Below, one piece after another: positions 19,954 to 27,174 of a DNA stretch of 27,174 nucleotides. Position 1 is the stretch's first letter. The number at the start of each line of letters is the position of its first letter. This DNA is from a virus. Below the pieces are notes generated by a model. It saw nothing but the letters and a program-made list of their open reading frames with translations. It ran no database searches and was not told the origin of the DNA. The stretch spans positions 1 to 27,174 of IMG/VR virus record IMGVR_UViG_3300047359_000579. The stretch is one strand, 5' to 3'. The translations under genes and the position numbers were made by a program.

Positions 19954-22769
19954 TAAATAAGGTTTACGAGATTCATCTCAGTAAGGTTGACATGCACATA
20001 CCATCTTAAAATGTGATTGGCTTGACCAGTAACCTGTAGTTCTAAAATTGTAGCTCGATTTGAACCACCTGACACAGACCATGACACGCCATGACTATTG
20101 TTGTGATCGGAATGATGGCTTAATGTGGTGAAATTGCCTACTGCCGCACTTGTGCCTCGCCATGTTTTTACAGTACCCGTCATCTTCAAAGCGTCTACAT
20201 CACCAGTAGTGCCTGCGCTTCCACCAGTTTGCACAACTATTACATCAAGGTCAACTGTGTAAACAGTGTTTGGCGTAATTGTAATTTCTTGTCCTCCATT
20301 TATTATGTTCAGGCTTTGCGCTTTATTGCCTGTAGTCAAACCTTGCATAGCAAATTGTACTTGGTTTGCTGTAAAGTCACTAGCCGCATAACTCTTAGTA
20401 GAGCTGTTTTCAATTGGCGATGGGGTATCGGTAGGGCCGCCATCTAATGTAAACGAGCTATCTATGCTTGGCACACTAGGATTGCCCCCTATACTTGGGC
20501 TCACGGCTTTGTAAAAACAAACCCTTGCGATAGGATCGTATTTATACCCAAACCTTTCGCAGCACGCTTGACTTGCAATTTGAGCAGTGCCATCAACTGC
20601 TGATACAAAATCGACTGTGCCGTCTGTGTTGTAAGTGTCAGGTATTAGGTCACAATCCCAATCACCCTTATCTAAGACTTTAAGTAAATTAAGTTTGCAC
20701 GGTTGATTACCGCTAACCACGTAATTAGTTACACCTAAAACCCTCCAATAGCTGTCTTGCAGCCAGATTTTATCACTAAAGCGAAGGTCTTGCACATCTT
20801 GTGGGGTCAGGTATGCAGAGCAGCGCATTAGCCTTGCTTCGTCATCGTAAATGTTTTGTATGTAGCTCGCCCAATATTTTCGAAACATGAAGAAAAACGG
20901 AACGCCATTTACGAATGGATGTGTATCGTCGTCAGGATAGTCATAACCCCAATTGAGGCTAACTGTGTCTTCATCGACGGGTGAGTCGCTATACACAGAA
21001 AAATAAGGGTACTGGCTAATGCTCGTGCCGTCTACATTCCATGTATGACCGTTGCCAATATCTTTTAGCCTGTGGTAAAAAGCCAGTATAGGTTTGTTTG
21101 TTATCTGCTTTACTCCGTTTTCCGCGTTTACCCATTGACGGCTAACAAGAACATTAGGTATAACTGTGTCCTCTGTTTGGTTGTTGATCCGTATAGTGTC
21201 GGTACGCAAAGGCACAAAAACATCTCCTATCTCTTCCTCGTCAACTGCAAAATCATTAGTGTTCTCATAAATATATCTGCCTTTGACCCAACCCCAATTG
21301 CGTTGCCACCATTCGTTTTTATAATCCTTGCCTTCCGCATCAGAAAAAACCATCCTCTTTTTCTGCAAACTTGTAGTAGGCTCAATAACTCTTTCGCTTG
21401 AGAGGTCTAGCTTTTTAGTCCAGTTCTTTTCCGCTCCACCAGCAAAATATTCTAGTGCAGTTTCTACTTTAATGACCGTAGGGTTAAAGATGTCGTAGTC
21501 TAAGATAATATTGTACTTGTCAATAATCCCTTTTAGCCATTCGTCAAGCGTCATGTCAGGCATATTGCTTAACATGTCAACCACCGCGCCCGTTGGGTTT
21601 TCTGTGTCGTATAGCGGCACACTTACAAATGTGTTGTTTCCGCTTACGCCTGTGTTAATAATTACGTCTGACCCACATTCTGCACCAGCCTCGAAAGTTA
21701 CTTGTTGAGTTGCAGTACACGTCAATTGAAAGTTAGCCGTGTAAACGTATCCTGCGTTAGCTGAAGCAGGTACTAAAACTTGATTGCTGAATGCCTGCGT
21801 GCTACTGGATACGGCAAAAGTAAAGTAGTACGGAGTTGTGGCTGCTGTAGACAAAACCATTTGAACGGAGAACTGAAAAACACCATCAAACGGAGCGGTA
21901 AAAACGCCTGCGCTAAACAGGTTGTCAGGATCAAAAAACGGTGCAACTTCATTAGTCGGTAAAATGCTGACTAGATTAGTTGTGCTGGCTGCAATCGTAG
22001 TGTTGCTCGTTAAACCAATCTTTGCGCCATACAAAGCTCTGGCTGCTACGACCTTTTGCTCTGTCGCCAAAAACATGTACAAGTCCTCAAATCGGTCTGA
22101 GGTAAGTTCGGCACAATATGCTGGCGTGTATCCTGCAAATTTGAATATCTCGCTAAACAAATATTTTACTCTGATACTAGGTTTAAGTGTTCTAACAAGT
22201 ATGGGTATGTTGAAATCCGCATTCAGAAACACAAAGCCATTTTCGTATAGCCAACCAGTATCAATTAAAGGGTATATGACTGTACCATTTCCTACACTGC
22301 CGTTGGTTATGTCATTGTTTACATTCCACGAGTCGATAACATTGTTGCTAGTTAAAGCATGATCAAGGTCAACACCGATAGAATTAAACAGGTCAGCAAA
22401 TGATTTGCCTCGAATAGCTTGAAACAAATCCGCTGTAGTGCCTAGGATGTTAACGTTGTACTGGTCTGTATTTACGGTGTTAAGCTGTAGCACACCAATC
22501 ATTATAACAATACCCTCATCATAGACTTCTACTGTGGTTTCGCTATAGGCAGACCACGAACCATTGGCAATATTTACCTCATGGTAGTGGTTGAAAAACT
22601 TGTTGTTCTTCTTTGTGCGCGGCAGCTTGAAGTTTAAGCTGTGTGGGCTGCTACGTTCTGATAGCTTAGAGTTGTTTTGCAACTCAAAACTTAACTCAAT
22701 GCGTGGGTCTTTTAGGTCAAGGCTAACCGTCTCAGTTCCGTCTTGTGACTTCGCTATTACCTCTGTCAT
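19953..22769 (-). CDS. Tail hub / baseplate-like protein with C-terminal lectin-like domain (938 aa)
   Basis: The N-terminal third carries NNSKLSERSSPHSLNFKLPRTKKNNKFF, a motif of Bacteroidota siphophage baseplate proteins, and continues with VYDEGIVIMIGVLQLNTV. The middle has DEWLKGIIDKYNIILDYDIFNPTVIK and the strand-rich region after it, which resembles the hub (gp27/Tal-like) fold. CC...C (ASQACCERFGYKYDPIARVCF) lies before a Ser/Pro linker. The last ~150 residues, with LSHHSDHNNSHGVSWSVSGG, look like a separate beta-sandwich binding domain. It starts in an ATGA overlap with the previous gene. It is probably the central hub at the tail tip. Confidence 0.6.
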   Translation of the reverse strand: MTEVIAKSQDGTETVSLDLKDPRIELSFELQNNSKLSERSSPHSLNFKLPRTKKNNKFFNHYHEVNIANGSWSAYSETTVEVYDEGIVIMIGVLQLNTVNTDQYNVNILGTTADLFQAIRGKSFADLFNSIGVDLDHALTSNNVIDSWNVNNDITNGSVGNGTVIYPLIDTGWLYENGFVFLNADFNIPILVRTLKPSIRVKYLFSEIFKFAGYTPAYCAELTSDRFEDLYMFLATEQKVVAARALYGAKIGLTSNTTIAASTTNLVSILPTNEVAPFFDPDNLFSAGVFTAPFDGVFQFSVQMVLSTAATTPYYFTFAVSSSTQAFSNQVLVPASANAGYVYTANFQLTCTATQQVTFEAGAECGSDVIINTGVSGNNTFVSVPLYDTENPTGAVVDMLSNMPDMTLDEWLKGIIDKYNIILDYDIFNPTVIKVETALEYFAGGAEKNWTKKLDLSSERVIEPTTSLQKKRMVFSDAEGKDYKNEWWQRNWGWVKGRYIYENTNDFAVDEEEIGDVFVPLRTDTIRINNQTEDTVIPNVLVSRQWVNAENGVKQITNKPILAFYHRLKDIGNGHTWNVDGTSISQYPYFSVYSDSPVDEDTVSLNWGYDYPDDDTHPFVNGVPFFFMFRKYWASYIQNIYDDEARLMRCSAYLTPQDVQDLRFSDKIWLQDSYWRVLGVTNYVVSGNQPCKLNLLKVLDKGDWDCDLIPDTYNTDGTVDFVSAVDGTAQIASQACCERFGYKYDPIARVCFYKAVSPSIGGNPSVPSIDSSFTLDGGPTDTPSPIENSSTKSYAASDFTANQVQFAMQGLTTGNKAQSLNIINGGQEITITPNTVYTVDLDVIVVQTGGSAGTTGDVDALKMTGTVKTWRGTSAAVGNFTTLSHHSDHNNSHGVSWSVSGGSNRATILELQVTGQANHILRWYVHVNLTEMNLVNLI

Positions 22770-24034
22770 ATCGTTGGTTTATATCGTGACTCTTCAATGT
22801 TTACGGTGTACACAATGCCTTTGTCGTTTACACTCGTTAGGAAATCAATACCCGTGTCCGTGACAACACACCCTCTCCATGCATCATTGTAATACCATAG
22901 GACAGTTGGGCTGCTCATTAGGCTATCCATGATTGCATTAAAGTCTTCATCTTCAGGATCGCTATTTAGCTGCCATGTATTTACGGTCCTTACATTACTG
23001 ACCTTTAACCCACCTTCGTAAGGCAGCACTTCATAATCTACACTCCCTCCATTAGCATTGTAAGAATTGCCTGTGGCTTCTCTGAAATCGCTTTTTTGTA
23101 TGCGCTGACTATGTACGTTTTTTGAATAGAACGTGTAGTAATCCCAGCCGCCTAGCTCGTTCCACCAAGCTAATCGTATAGGTGTGTATTTACATTTGTC
23201 CTTGCGTGTGATTCGGTACTCCGCACTTGTTTCATTGCCGCTTAAAGTTGTTGAGCTTGCGGCTTGAAAAGTATAGTACGCCCAACCAACATTTTGAGTA
23301 GGCTTCAATAATGGTTTTACGTTTTGCACCTCTAAGTTTGCTGGGTAGCAGCCAAAATACAGCAAGAATTCTGTAGCGGAATTTGCTGACGAAGGCGAAG
23401 GGGTCGTTGTAAAATAATCGCTGACTAAAACCGTGCCTGCGCTATTGTAATACTTGACGTGTATGTATGCAGGGTTTGAATTCCAAGGAGCATTTGTTGT
23501 GCCGTTGACAAAAGCAATAATTCCTTCGTCACTTTGTTGTGCTACTAGTTTTTGTGGCTTGTAAACCGATAAAAACTGCGAGTCATCAGCATCCAAAAAG
23601 TAATTAGCAGCGTTTGTGTCGTCGTAATCATTGTATACTGGAGTAAAAGTACCATTGACTACGTATGCAGTAGAAGTCACTGCTGCCAGTGGGTATTCTG
23701 TTGGGTCTGAATCTGCGTCAGCAGCATATTCATAAAAGAACTTTAGGGTAAAAGCATCCATAGAATTAGAAGCCGTGGAGATTGTCCCTGCTGCGTGTTT
23801 GTTATGGTCCTGCGAAACATAAGCCTGCAAAATTCTTGACACGTTAAACACACCTGCGTCTGATCCGTTTGGCAATTGTTTCAGCGTCGCCACAGTAATG
23901 CCTCCTCTAACGATTTCACAGATATACCTAAATTTTGGCTGTGCTGGATTTACCGTGTCTACGACTACATAGACGATTTTGTCTGCCGTACCTAACAGCG
24001 TAGGAGTCGGTTGTTGTGTGATGCTAATTGCCAT
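22766..24034 (-). CDS. Distal tail / baseplate-associated protein (422 aa)
   Basis: The conserved pattern is IRLAWWNELGGWDYYTFYSKNVHSQRI, found in Bacteroidota siphophage tail proteins; the 'WxNxxGGWDyyTF' strand is typical of a Dit-like or upper-baseplate fold. The N-terminus (ITQQPTPTLLGTADKIVYVV) and the C-terminal LWYYNDAWRGCVVTDTGI also resemble tail components. Its TAATG junction with the gp10-like gene and ATGA junction with the hub gene keep them in one unit. Dit-like is a working label. Confidence 0.55.
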   Translation of the reverse strand: MAISITQQPTPTLLGTADKIVYVVVDTVNPAQPKFRYICEIVRGGITVATLKQLPNGSDAGVFNVSRILQAYVSQDHNKHAAGTISTASNSMDAFTLKFFYEYAADADSDPTEYPLAAVTSTAYVVNGTFTPVYNDYDDTNAANYFLDADDSQFLSVYKPQKLVAQQSDEGIIAFVNGTTNAPWNSNPAYIHVKYYNSAGTVLVSDYFTTTPSPSSANSATEFLLYFGCYPANLEVQNVKPLLKPTQNVGWAYYTFQAASSTTLSGNETSAEYRITRKDKCKYTPIRLAWWNELGGWDYYTFYSKNVHSQRIQKSDFREATGNSYNANGGSVDYEVLPYEGGLKVSNVRTVNTWQLNSDPEDEDFNAIMDSLMSSPTVLWYYNDAWRGCVVTDTGIDFLTSVNDKGIVYTVNIEESRYKPTI

Positions 24035-24639
24035 TACAATTCTAATTCGATGTTAAATTCGAGCGGAATGCTTTTCTTTAAAAAGTGGTACACGTCTGAA
24101 GCAAATGCACGAGATATTTTGTCTTTGTGCCTATCAAACAATATACGCATTGGAGGTCGGATGAATGGAGTCGGCTCAATTCCGTATTTATAGATATTTG
24201 ATGAAATTGCCCTGACTAAACTTTTACGTGGGATAAACCTACCTTTTGCGTCACGCGCATCTTTAATAGGCTTGACCACTACCCACTTGTCTATGGCTGG
24301 GATTAGCTTACCTTTTGGACCGTTACCTGAACCAAACTTGAAAGGGCTATCAGGTGCTTTTTTGTTGTCTACCGCACCTTGAACACCTTGCTCTACTATA
24401 TCCCAGTAGTCTGCACCATCAAAAGTGAAAGTCAAAGAAAATTGATTCTTTTTTGTGGCATACTCATAATTCATGGACCGACGTAAATTGCCCGACGCAT
24501 TCTTACCTTCGGAATCAAGTATTGATCGCGCTCGTTTTATGACTGCGTTTGCGTATTTGTCAAATGCTTTTTGAGTCCTGTACAAGTCTAGCTTATGTAG
24601 CTTGCCGCCTATTTCTATAACATATTTAATAGAGGGCAT
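24034..24639 (-). CDS. HK97-gp10-like head-tail / tail-completion protein (201 aa)
   Basis: HK97-gp10-type proteins complete or join the tail. The family features are visible: an N-terminal helix (AFDKYANAVIKRARSI), GNLRRSMNYEY, strands, then DYWDIVEQGVQG and the late GIEPTPFIRPPM (the usual 'g..p.PFlrPA'), followed by a C-terminal helix. A large insert (KAPDSPFKFGSGNGPKGK) lengthens it from the usual ~130-150 aa. It overlaps the preceding gene by 14 nt. Confidence 0.75.
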   Translation of the reverse strand: MPSIKYVIEIGGKLHKLDLYRTQKAFDKYANAVIKRARSILDSEGKNASGNLRRSMNYEYATKKNQFSLTFTFDGADYWDIVEQGVQGAVDNKKAPDSPFKFGSGNGPKGKLIPAIDKWVVVKPIKDARDAKGRFIPRKSLVRAISSNIYKYGIEPTPFIRPPMRILFDRHKDKISRAFASDVYHFLKKSIPLEFNIELEL

Positions 24640-25087
24640 TACACAGATTAGTTGAGCTAGGCAATTTAATCGTAAACGACGCAGACCACCCCGTAAGGCT
24701 GTTGGTCATACGAGCAGTAAATGGCTCACAGGCAATCGGCATTTCAAAAGACCATTCAGCAGGCACAAAATTATTTACGTTTGATTGTGACAAATGAAAT
24801 GCTGCAATGACATCCTGCATAATGCCAAACGTGTCTGTATAAACTTGTGTTACATAGTCGTGCTGCACTTCGAAGACAACCGTAGCCACAAAAACTTCGT
24901 ATGTGTACTCTGTGTGAGTGCCTAAAATGTTGGCCTCTGTCACTTGCGCATACAGTAGCGGAAACTTATCAATCGTAAGCTTATCAATATCGACCTCATC
25001 AATTGAGTGTGTGTAAAACGACTTTAACTGCTCGTGGTTCGCAGTAATTGATTCGAATACATCGTTTATGTCACTTACTGTCTGCAT
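24626..25087 (-). CDS. Putative tail terminator (153 aa)
   Basis: The ~150-aa alpha/beta outline suits tail terminators: an N-terminal helix (INDVFESITANHEQLKSFYTH), a central strand (FPLLYAQVTEANILG), EVFVATVVFEVQHDYV, a helix (FGIMQDVIAAFHL) and EMPIACEPFTARMTNSLTGW near the end. The position between the gp10-like protein and the tail chaperone matches. It overlaps the chaperone extension by 17 nt. Confidence 0.55.
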   Translation of the reverse strand: MQTVSDINDVFESITANHEQLKSFYTHSIDEVDIDKLTIDKFPLLYAQVTEANILGTHTEYTYEVFVATVVFEVQHDYVTQVYTDTFGIMQDVIAAFHLSQSNVNNFVPAEWSFEMPIACEPFTARMTNSLTGWSASFTIKLPSSTNLCNALY

Positions 25088-25310
25088 TGATTTTGATTTT
25101 ATTGGCCATGTTTTGATCTTTCTCGTAGGCTAAAAATGTGAATGCCTCTTCTATTAATATACGCGAAACGCTCTCCATTCTTAATATATCGCCATCGGCT
25201 AACTGATACATGATAGCGTACCAGCCCCATTTTTGCGCTACTTTGTCTGTGCTACCTGTACTGGTGAAGAGTGCTGCAAACTTTGCGCTAATTGACTTGC
25301 GATACGATAA
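25071..25310 (-). CDS. Tail assembly chaperone extension reached by -1 frameshift (gpT-like part)
   Basis: The 79 codons from TTA 25310-25308 onward (LSYRKSISAKFAALF… to …KIKINADSK) follow in the -1 frame. The segment GWYAIMYQLADGDILRMESVSRILIEEAFTFLAYEKD matches the C-terminal 'T' domain of Bacteroidota phage chaperones ('W...lm..la.GDilk…ecl.lLay…k'). The frame upstream of the slip site only offers a short Met, so a separate gene is unlikely. It is almost certainly made only as the fused 247-aa protein. Confidence 0.75.
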   Translation of the reverse strand, partial: LSYRKSISAKFAALFTSTGSTDKVAQKWGWYAIMYQLADGDILRMESVSRILIEEAFTFLAYEKDQNMANKIKINADSK

Positions 25311-25813
25311 AAAAAAACCACCGCACCGATCGCTATGTCCATCTTGCATTCTCCCATTGCGTCAACCTTAATTTGACTAGGACTGTATGTTTCAATCTCG
25401 TACAGCTTTAGCTTCTTTCTTACAATTGGCCTGTACAGCAACGCCAGCATCTCTTGCATGTTTTCATACATGCCCCCTTCCATATACGATTCCATGTCTG
25501 CAAACTCTCCAACGGTCAAGTCTTGCATGTTAGGAACGAAACCATACTCAACACCATTCATGACAAATGATTGATGCAGGTAAAAGTCTGTAAGTTGCGG
25601 TTCACGGAAAAGCCATGTAAGCTCTCGTGTTATCTTATTTAACTCCTCGATGTGTATTCGGTTAACCAAACCCTTTTCAGCCCCACAAAAGACCTCTAAG
25701 ACCTTCTGGACGGCATCCGCGCCTTTGTTGTCTTCCCATGTGTCAAGCATGGCCTTGTATTGCGACACCGATATGTCCGAATAGCTTTCAGGAATTGTAA
25801 GTTTGATTTTCAT
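25238..25813 (-). CDS. Tail assembly chaperone, short form (gpG-like, 191 aa)
   Basis: It lies where tail chaperones lie, between the tail terminator and terminase here, and has a mostly helical N-terminal domain (SVSQYKAMLDTWEDNK, EELNKITRELTWLF) and a loop-helix region (VGEFADMESYMEGGMYENMQ). It contains a slip site at codons 166-168; slipping there joins it to the 25071-25310 frame and yields a 247-aa form. In many phages the two forms, in a fixed ratio, help fold the tape measure into the tail. An ATGA junction joins it to the terminase. Confidence 0.75.
   Translation of the reverse strand: MKIKLTIPESYSDISVSQYKAMLDTWEDNKGADAVQKVLEVFCGAEKGLVNRIHIEELNKITRELTWLFREPQLTDFYLHQSFVMNGVEYGFVPNMQDLTVGEFADMESYMEGGMYENMQEMLALLYRPIVRKKLKLYEIETYSPSQIKVDAMGECKMDIAIGAVVFFYRIASQLAQSLQHSSPVQVAQTK
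25307..25318 (-). other. Programmed -1 ribosomal frameshift site in the tail chaperone
   Basis: The minus-strand sequence is GTT-TTT-TTT-TAT in the zero frame, with nine T's (25317-25309) giving the canonical heptamer T-TTT-TTT. After a -1 slip the reading continues TTA-TCG-TAT into the 25071 frame. Any downstream stimulatory structure was not established. Confidence 0.75.
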
Positions 25814-26982
25814 TGCACAAAGTATTTACCTGTTCGTCTTAAAAGCTTATTTAAACATACGTATCTAACAGCGTCTACGCAGTGATTCCAATCATCACGT
25901 GGTGTGTTTAGCACCTTGCCATTTTTGTCTGTCATCCATTTGTAGTTGCGAAATTCCTTCTGAGCGTCAAGACTGGTCTCTTTGACATATATCTTTTTAC
26001 GTCTCATCAAATCTATGCCAATACGCACAGAGTCTGGCCCTTTCTTAGCAGGCTTGATGTTAAAATTCATCCTGTGTATTTCTTCAATACTCTTAGGTTC
26101 GCTGCTGTCGGCTATTATCTCCTCGTGACGTGTAATGCCTAACTCAGTCATCTTCTCTGCTATGTCGCTATTAGTCAAACCACCGCTGTACAAGAATTGC
26201 TCAATGTAGATTGCGTTGTCGTATTCGTAGACCTTGACCAAAGCTGTCGGATCGTTGGCAAAGCCCCAGTCTAAACCCCACGCTAAAAACTTCGCATGCT
26301 CTGGAAGCTCAGTATATATGTCACTACGAAAGATAGTCTCACGACTAATGCCTCGTTCTCCTAGTCCGTAAACCGTCCAGTAATATTCGTCGGTGTCTTT
26401 CAGCCTTTCGATTTCGTCGATCGTCTCCTTGTTCAAGAATGGATTGTCGAGGTAAGTTGACTTGTAAAAACTAGCATCATCTCTAGGTATGATGGAGTCA
26501 TAGATGTATGAGTATTCATCACTGGGGTTGTAGTCCAATATGATACTTGGGCCTTCTAACTCGTTTGACGTTCGTAGGGCTAATTGCCTATACGATTCTA
26601 GGTCTAGTTCATTAGCTTCATTAGCAAAGAAAAACTGTCGTTTTGCACCACGTATCTTTTGTGGTTGATCAATCGAAATAAACTCAAACGTATTGCCAAA
26701 TAAAGAATATGTGTTTTCAGTCTTGTTGTGGTTGCGAGCATCGTACCAGTTTTCCCTGTCCAAAATAAACAGGAAGTCACGCATGACTGAAGCTCGTAGT
26801 GACGGAAAGCTCTTACGTACTACAGTGATGAGGTAGCCAGCGTTTTGGTTCTCATAGCACCACTGACATAGCACGGTCATTATCGAAAACGTCTTGCCAC
26901 TACGTGTGCCGCCTTGAAAAACTGCTATCCTTGTTTTGCAGTTAATTAGGTCGTAATACGTTTTGGGTTGTTTTTTGCTCAT
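25810..26982 (-). CDS. terL: Terminase large subunit (390 aa)
   Basis: This motor packages the phage genome and cuts it. The ATPase has Walker A GGTRSGKT (24-31) and Walker B FFFANEANE (117-125) with E122/E125 available as the catalytic glutamate; LDYNPS (149-154) is the coupling motif. The nuclease has D238 (GLDWGFANDPTA), D292 (IIADSSEPKS) and D370 (NHCVDAVRY), the RNase-H-like acidic residues. No small terminase is visible in the window; it should lie outside to the right or elsewhere. It is the first gene of the tail unit, starts at 26982 and abuts the divergent plus-strand region. Confidence 0.95.
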   Translation of the reverse strand: MSKKQPKTYYDLINCKTRIAVFQGGTRSGKTFSIMTVLCQWCYENQNAGYLITVVRKSFPSLRASVMRDFLFILDRENWYDARNHNKTENTYSLFGNTFEFISIDQPQKIRGAKRQFFFANEANELDLESYRQLALRTSNELEGPSIILDYNPSDEYSYIYDSIIPRDDASFYKSTYLDNPFLNKETIDEIERLKDTDEYYWTVYGLGERGISRETIFRSDIYTELPEHAKFLAWGLDWGFANDPTALVKVYEYDNAIYIEQFLYSGGLTNSDIAEKMTELGITRHEEIIADSSEPKSIEEIHRMNFNIKPAKKGPDSVRIGIDLMRRKKIYVKETSLDAQKEFRNYKWMTDKNGKVLNTPRDDWNHCVDAVRYVCLNKLLRRTGKYFVQ

Positions 26983-27013
26983 TTGGAAAAGTCACAATTA
27001 TTTCGTATATTAA
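26982..27013 (+). promoter_or_regulatory. Possible plus-strand promoter in the divergent region
   Basis: TTTG (26982-26985) and TATATTAA (27006-27013) are separated by 20 nt; the second element matches six of eight positions of TAnnTTTG. It points at the plus-strand gene starting at 27070. A weak 4-bp GGGC/GCCC hairpin lies at 27034-27047. I found no equally good minus-strand promoter for the terminase. Confidence 0.35.
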
Positions 27014-27069
27014 GGTAAGTTCTTTGACGTACAGGGCAATGTAGCCCGAATTGTTTTATCCAACACACA

Positions 27070-27174
27070 ATGAAAAACACAAAGAAACAGTTTACAAGCG
27101 CAGCTAAGAATTGTAAAGGATTAAAGGCTTGGTTTATTGAAGAAGGTTATGATGAATTGGACTACGTTATTGAG
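27070..27174 (+). CDS. Start of a plus-strand gene, cut by the window edge
   Basis: The frame starts at ATG 27070 and runs open for 35 codons to the right edge, giving MKNTKKQFTSAAKNCKGLKA then WFIEEGYDELDYVIE. The basic N-terminus and helical continuation are not enough to name a family. It is the only plus-strand gene here and faces away from the terminase, so it probably belongs to another expression class. Too little of it is visible to say more. Confidence 0.6.
   Translation, partial: MKNTKKQFTSAAKNCKGLKAWFIEEGYDELDYVIE

Noticed and set aside
25071-25349. 92-aa tail chaperone extension as an independent gene
   Set aside because: Its start lies inside the gpG-like gene with no start signal, while a slip site joins it in frame.
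1-27174. tRNA, rRNA, integrase, insertion sequence or attachment site
   Set aside because: None was seen on reading both strands; such elements may lie outside the window.

Overview
The window is a stretch of a double-stranded DNA tailed phage or prophage, almost certainly infecting a member of the Bacteroidota (Flavobacteria-like). Three things point there. The clearest promoter (2473-2503) matches the Bacteroidota sigma pattern TTTG-N19-TAnnTTTG. Most starts lack a strong Shine-Dalgarno sequence. Many of the structural proteins look like those of Bacteroidota siphophages. A tape-measure protein and HK97-gp10-like, tail-terminator and G/GT-type proteins, with no sheath gene seen, indicate a siphovirus with a non-contractile tail; 541 tape-measure residues suggest a tail of roughly 80 nm.

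Nearly every gene is on the minus strand, so the biological order runs from right to left. From 26982 downward: large terminase; tail-assembly chaperone with a -1 frameshift extension; tail terminator-like; HK97-gp10-like; two large distal-tail/baseplate proteins; a 54-aa protein; tape measure. A promoter at 18091-18121 then opens a second unit: ten small, mostly acidic genes (17882-18073 down to 15570-15854), an XkdF-like prohead protease, an ArdA-like antirestriction protein, a small acidic protein, a virion-associated protein, scaffold, major capsid protein and a tail-tube-like protein, closed by a terminator at 10665-10698. After it come a metallophosphoesterase, a 1130-aa tail fibre, two small proteins, the portal, a neck-like protein and a lysis cassette (small membrane proteins around an amidase), closed by a terminator at 2521-2550. 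A third promoter (2473-2503) drives small genes ending in a winged-helix replication initiator that runs off the left edge. At the extreme right a plus-strand gene starts and runs off the window.

The region that stands out is 15556-18073: ten short genes, nine of which, together with the protease gene after them, are preceded by the same 13-nt leader (AAACAACAGAGAT, then ATG, minus strand). The array sits inside the head-gene operon next to the ArdA-like gene, so a co-delivered or late-expressed anti-defence cassette is a reasonable hypothesis. Junction sequences shared between array members and with a gene 3.7 kb away suggest that the array grew by duplication or recombination at the leaders.

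Other points of note: four 22-bp direct repeats plus an AT-rich tract inside the replication-initiator gene (a lambda-O-like origin arrangement); a U-UUU-UUU slip site in the tail chaperone; an A12 tract between the portal core and its C-terminal domain; a fibre with two tandem arabinofuranosidase-B-like domains and a 17-residue repeat whose codons vary; and a GC-richer fibre region that looks transferred. No tRNA, rRNA, integrase, CRISPR array or insertion sequence was seen.
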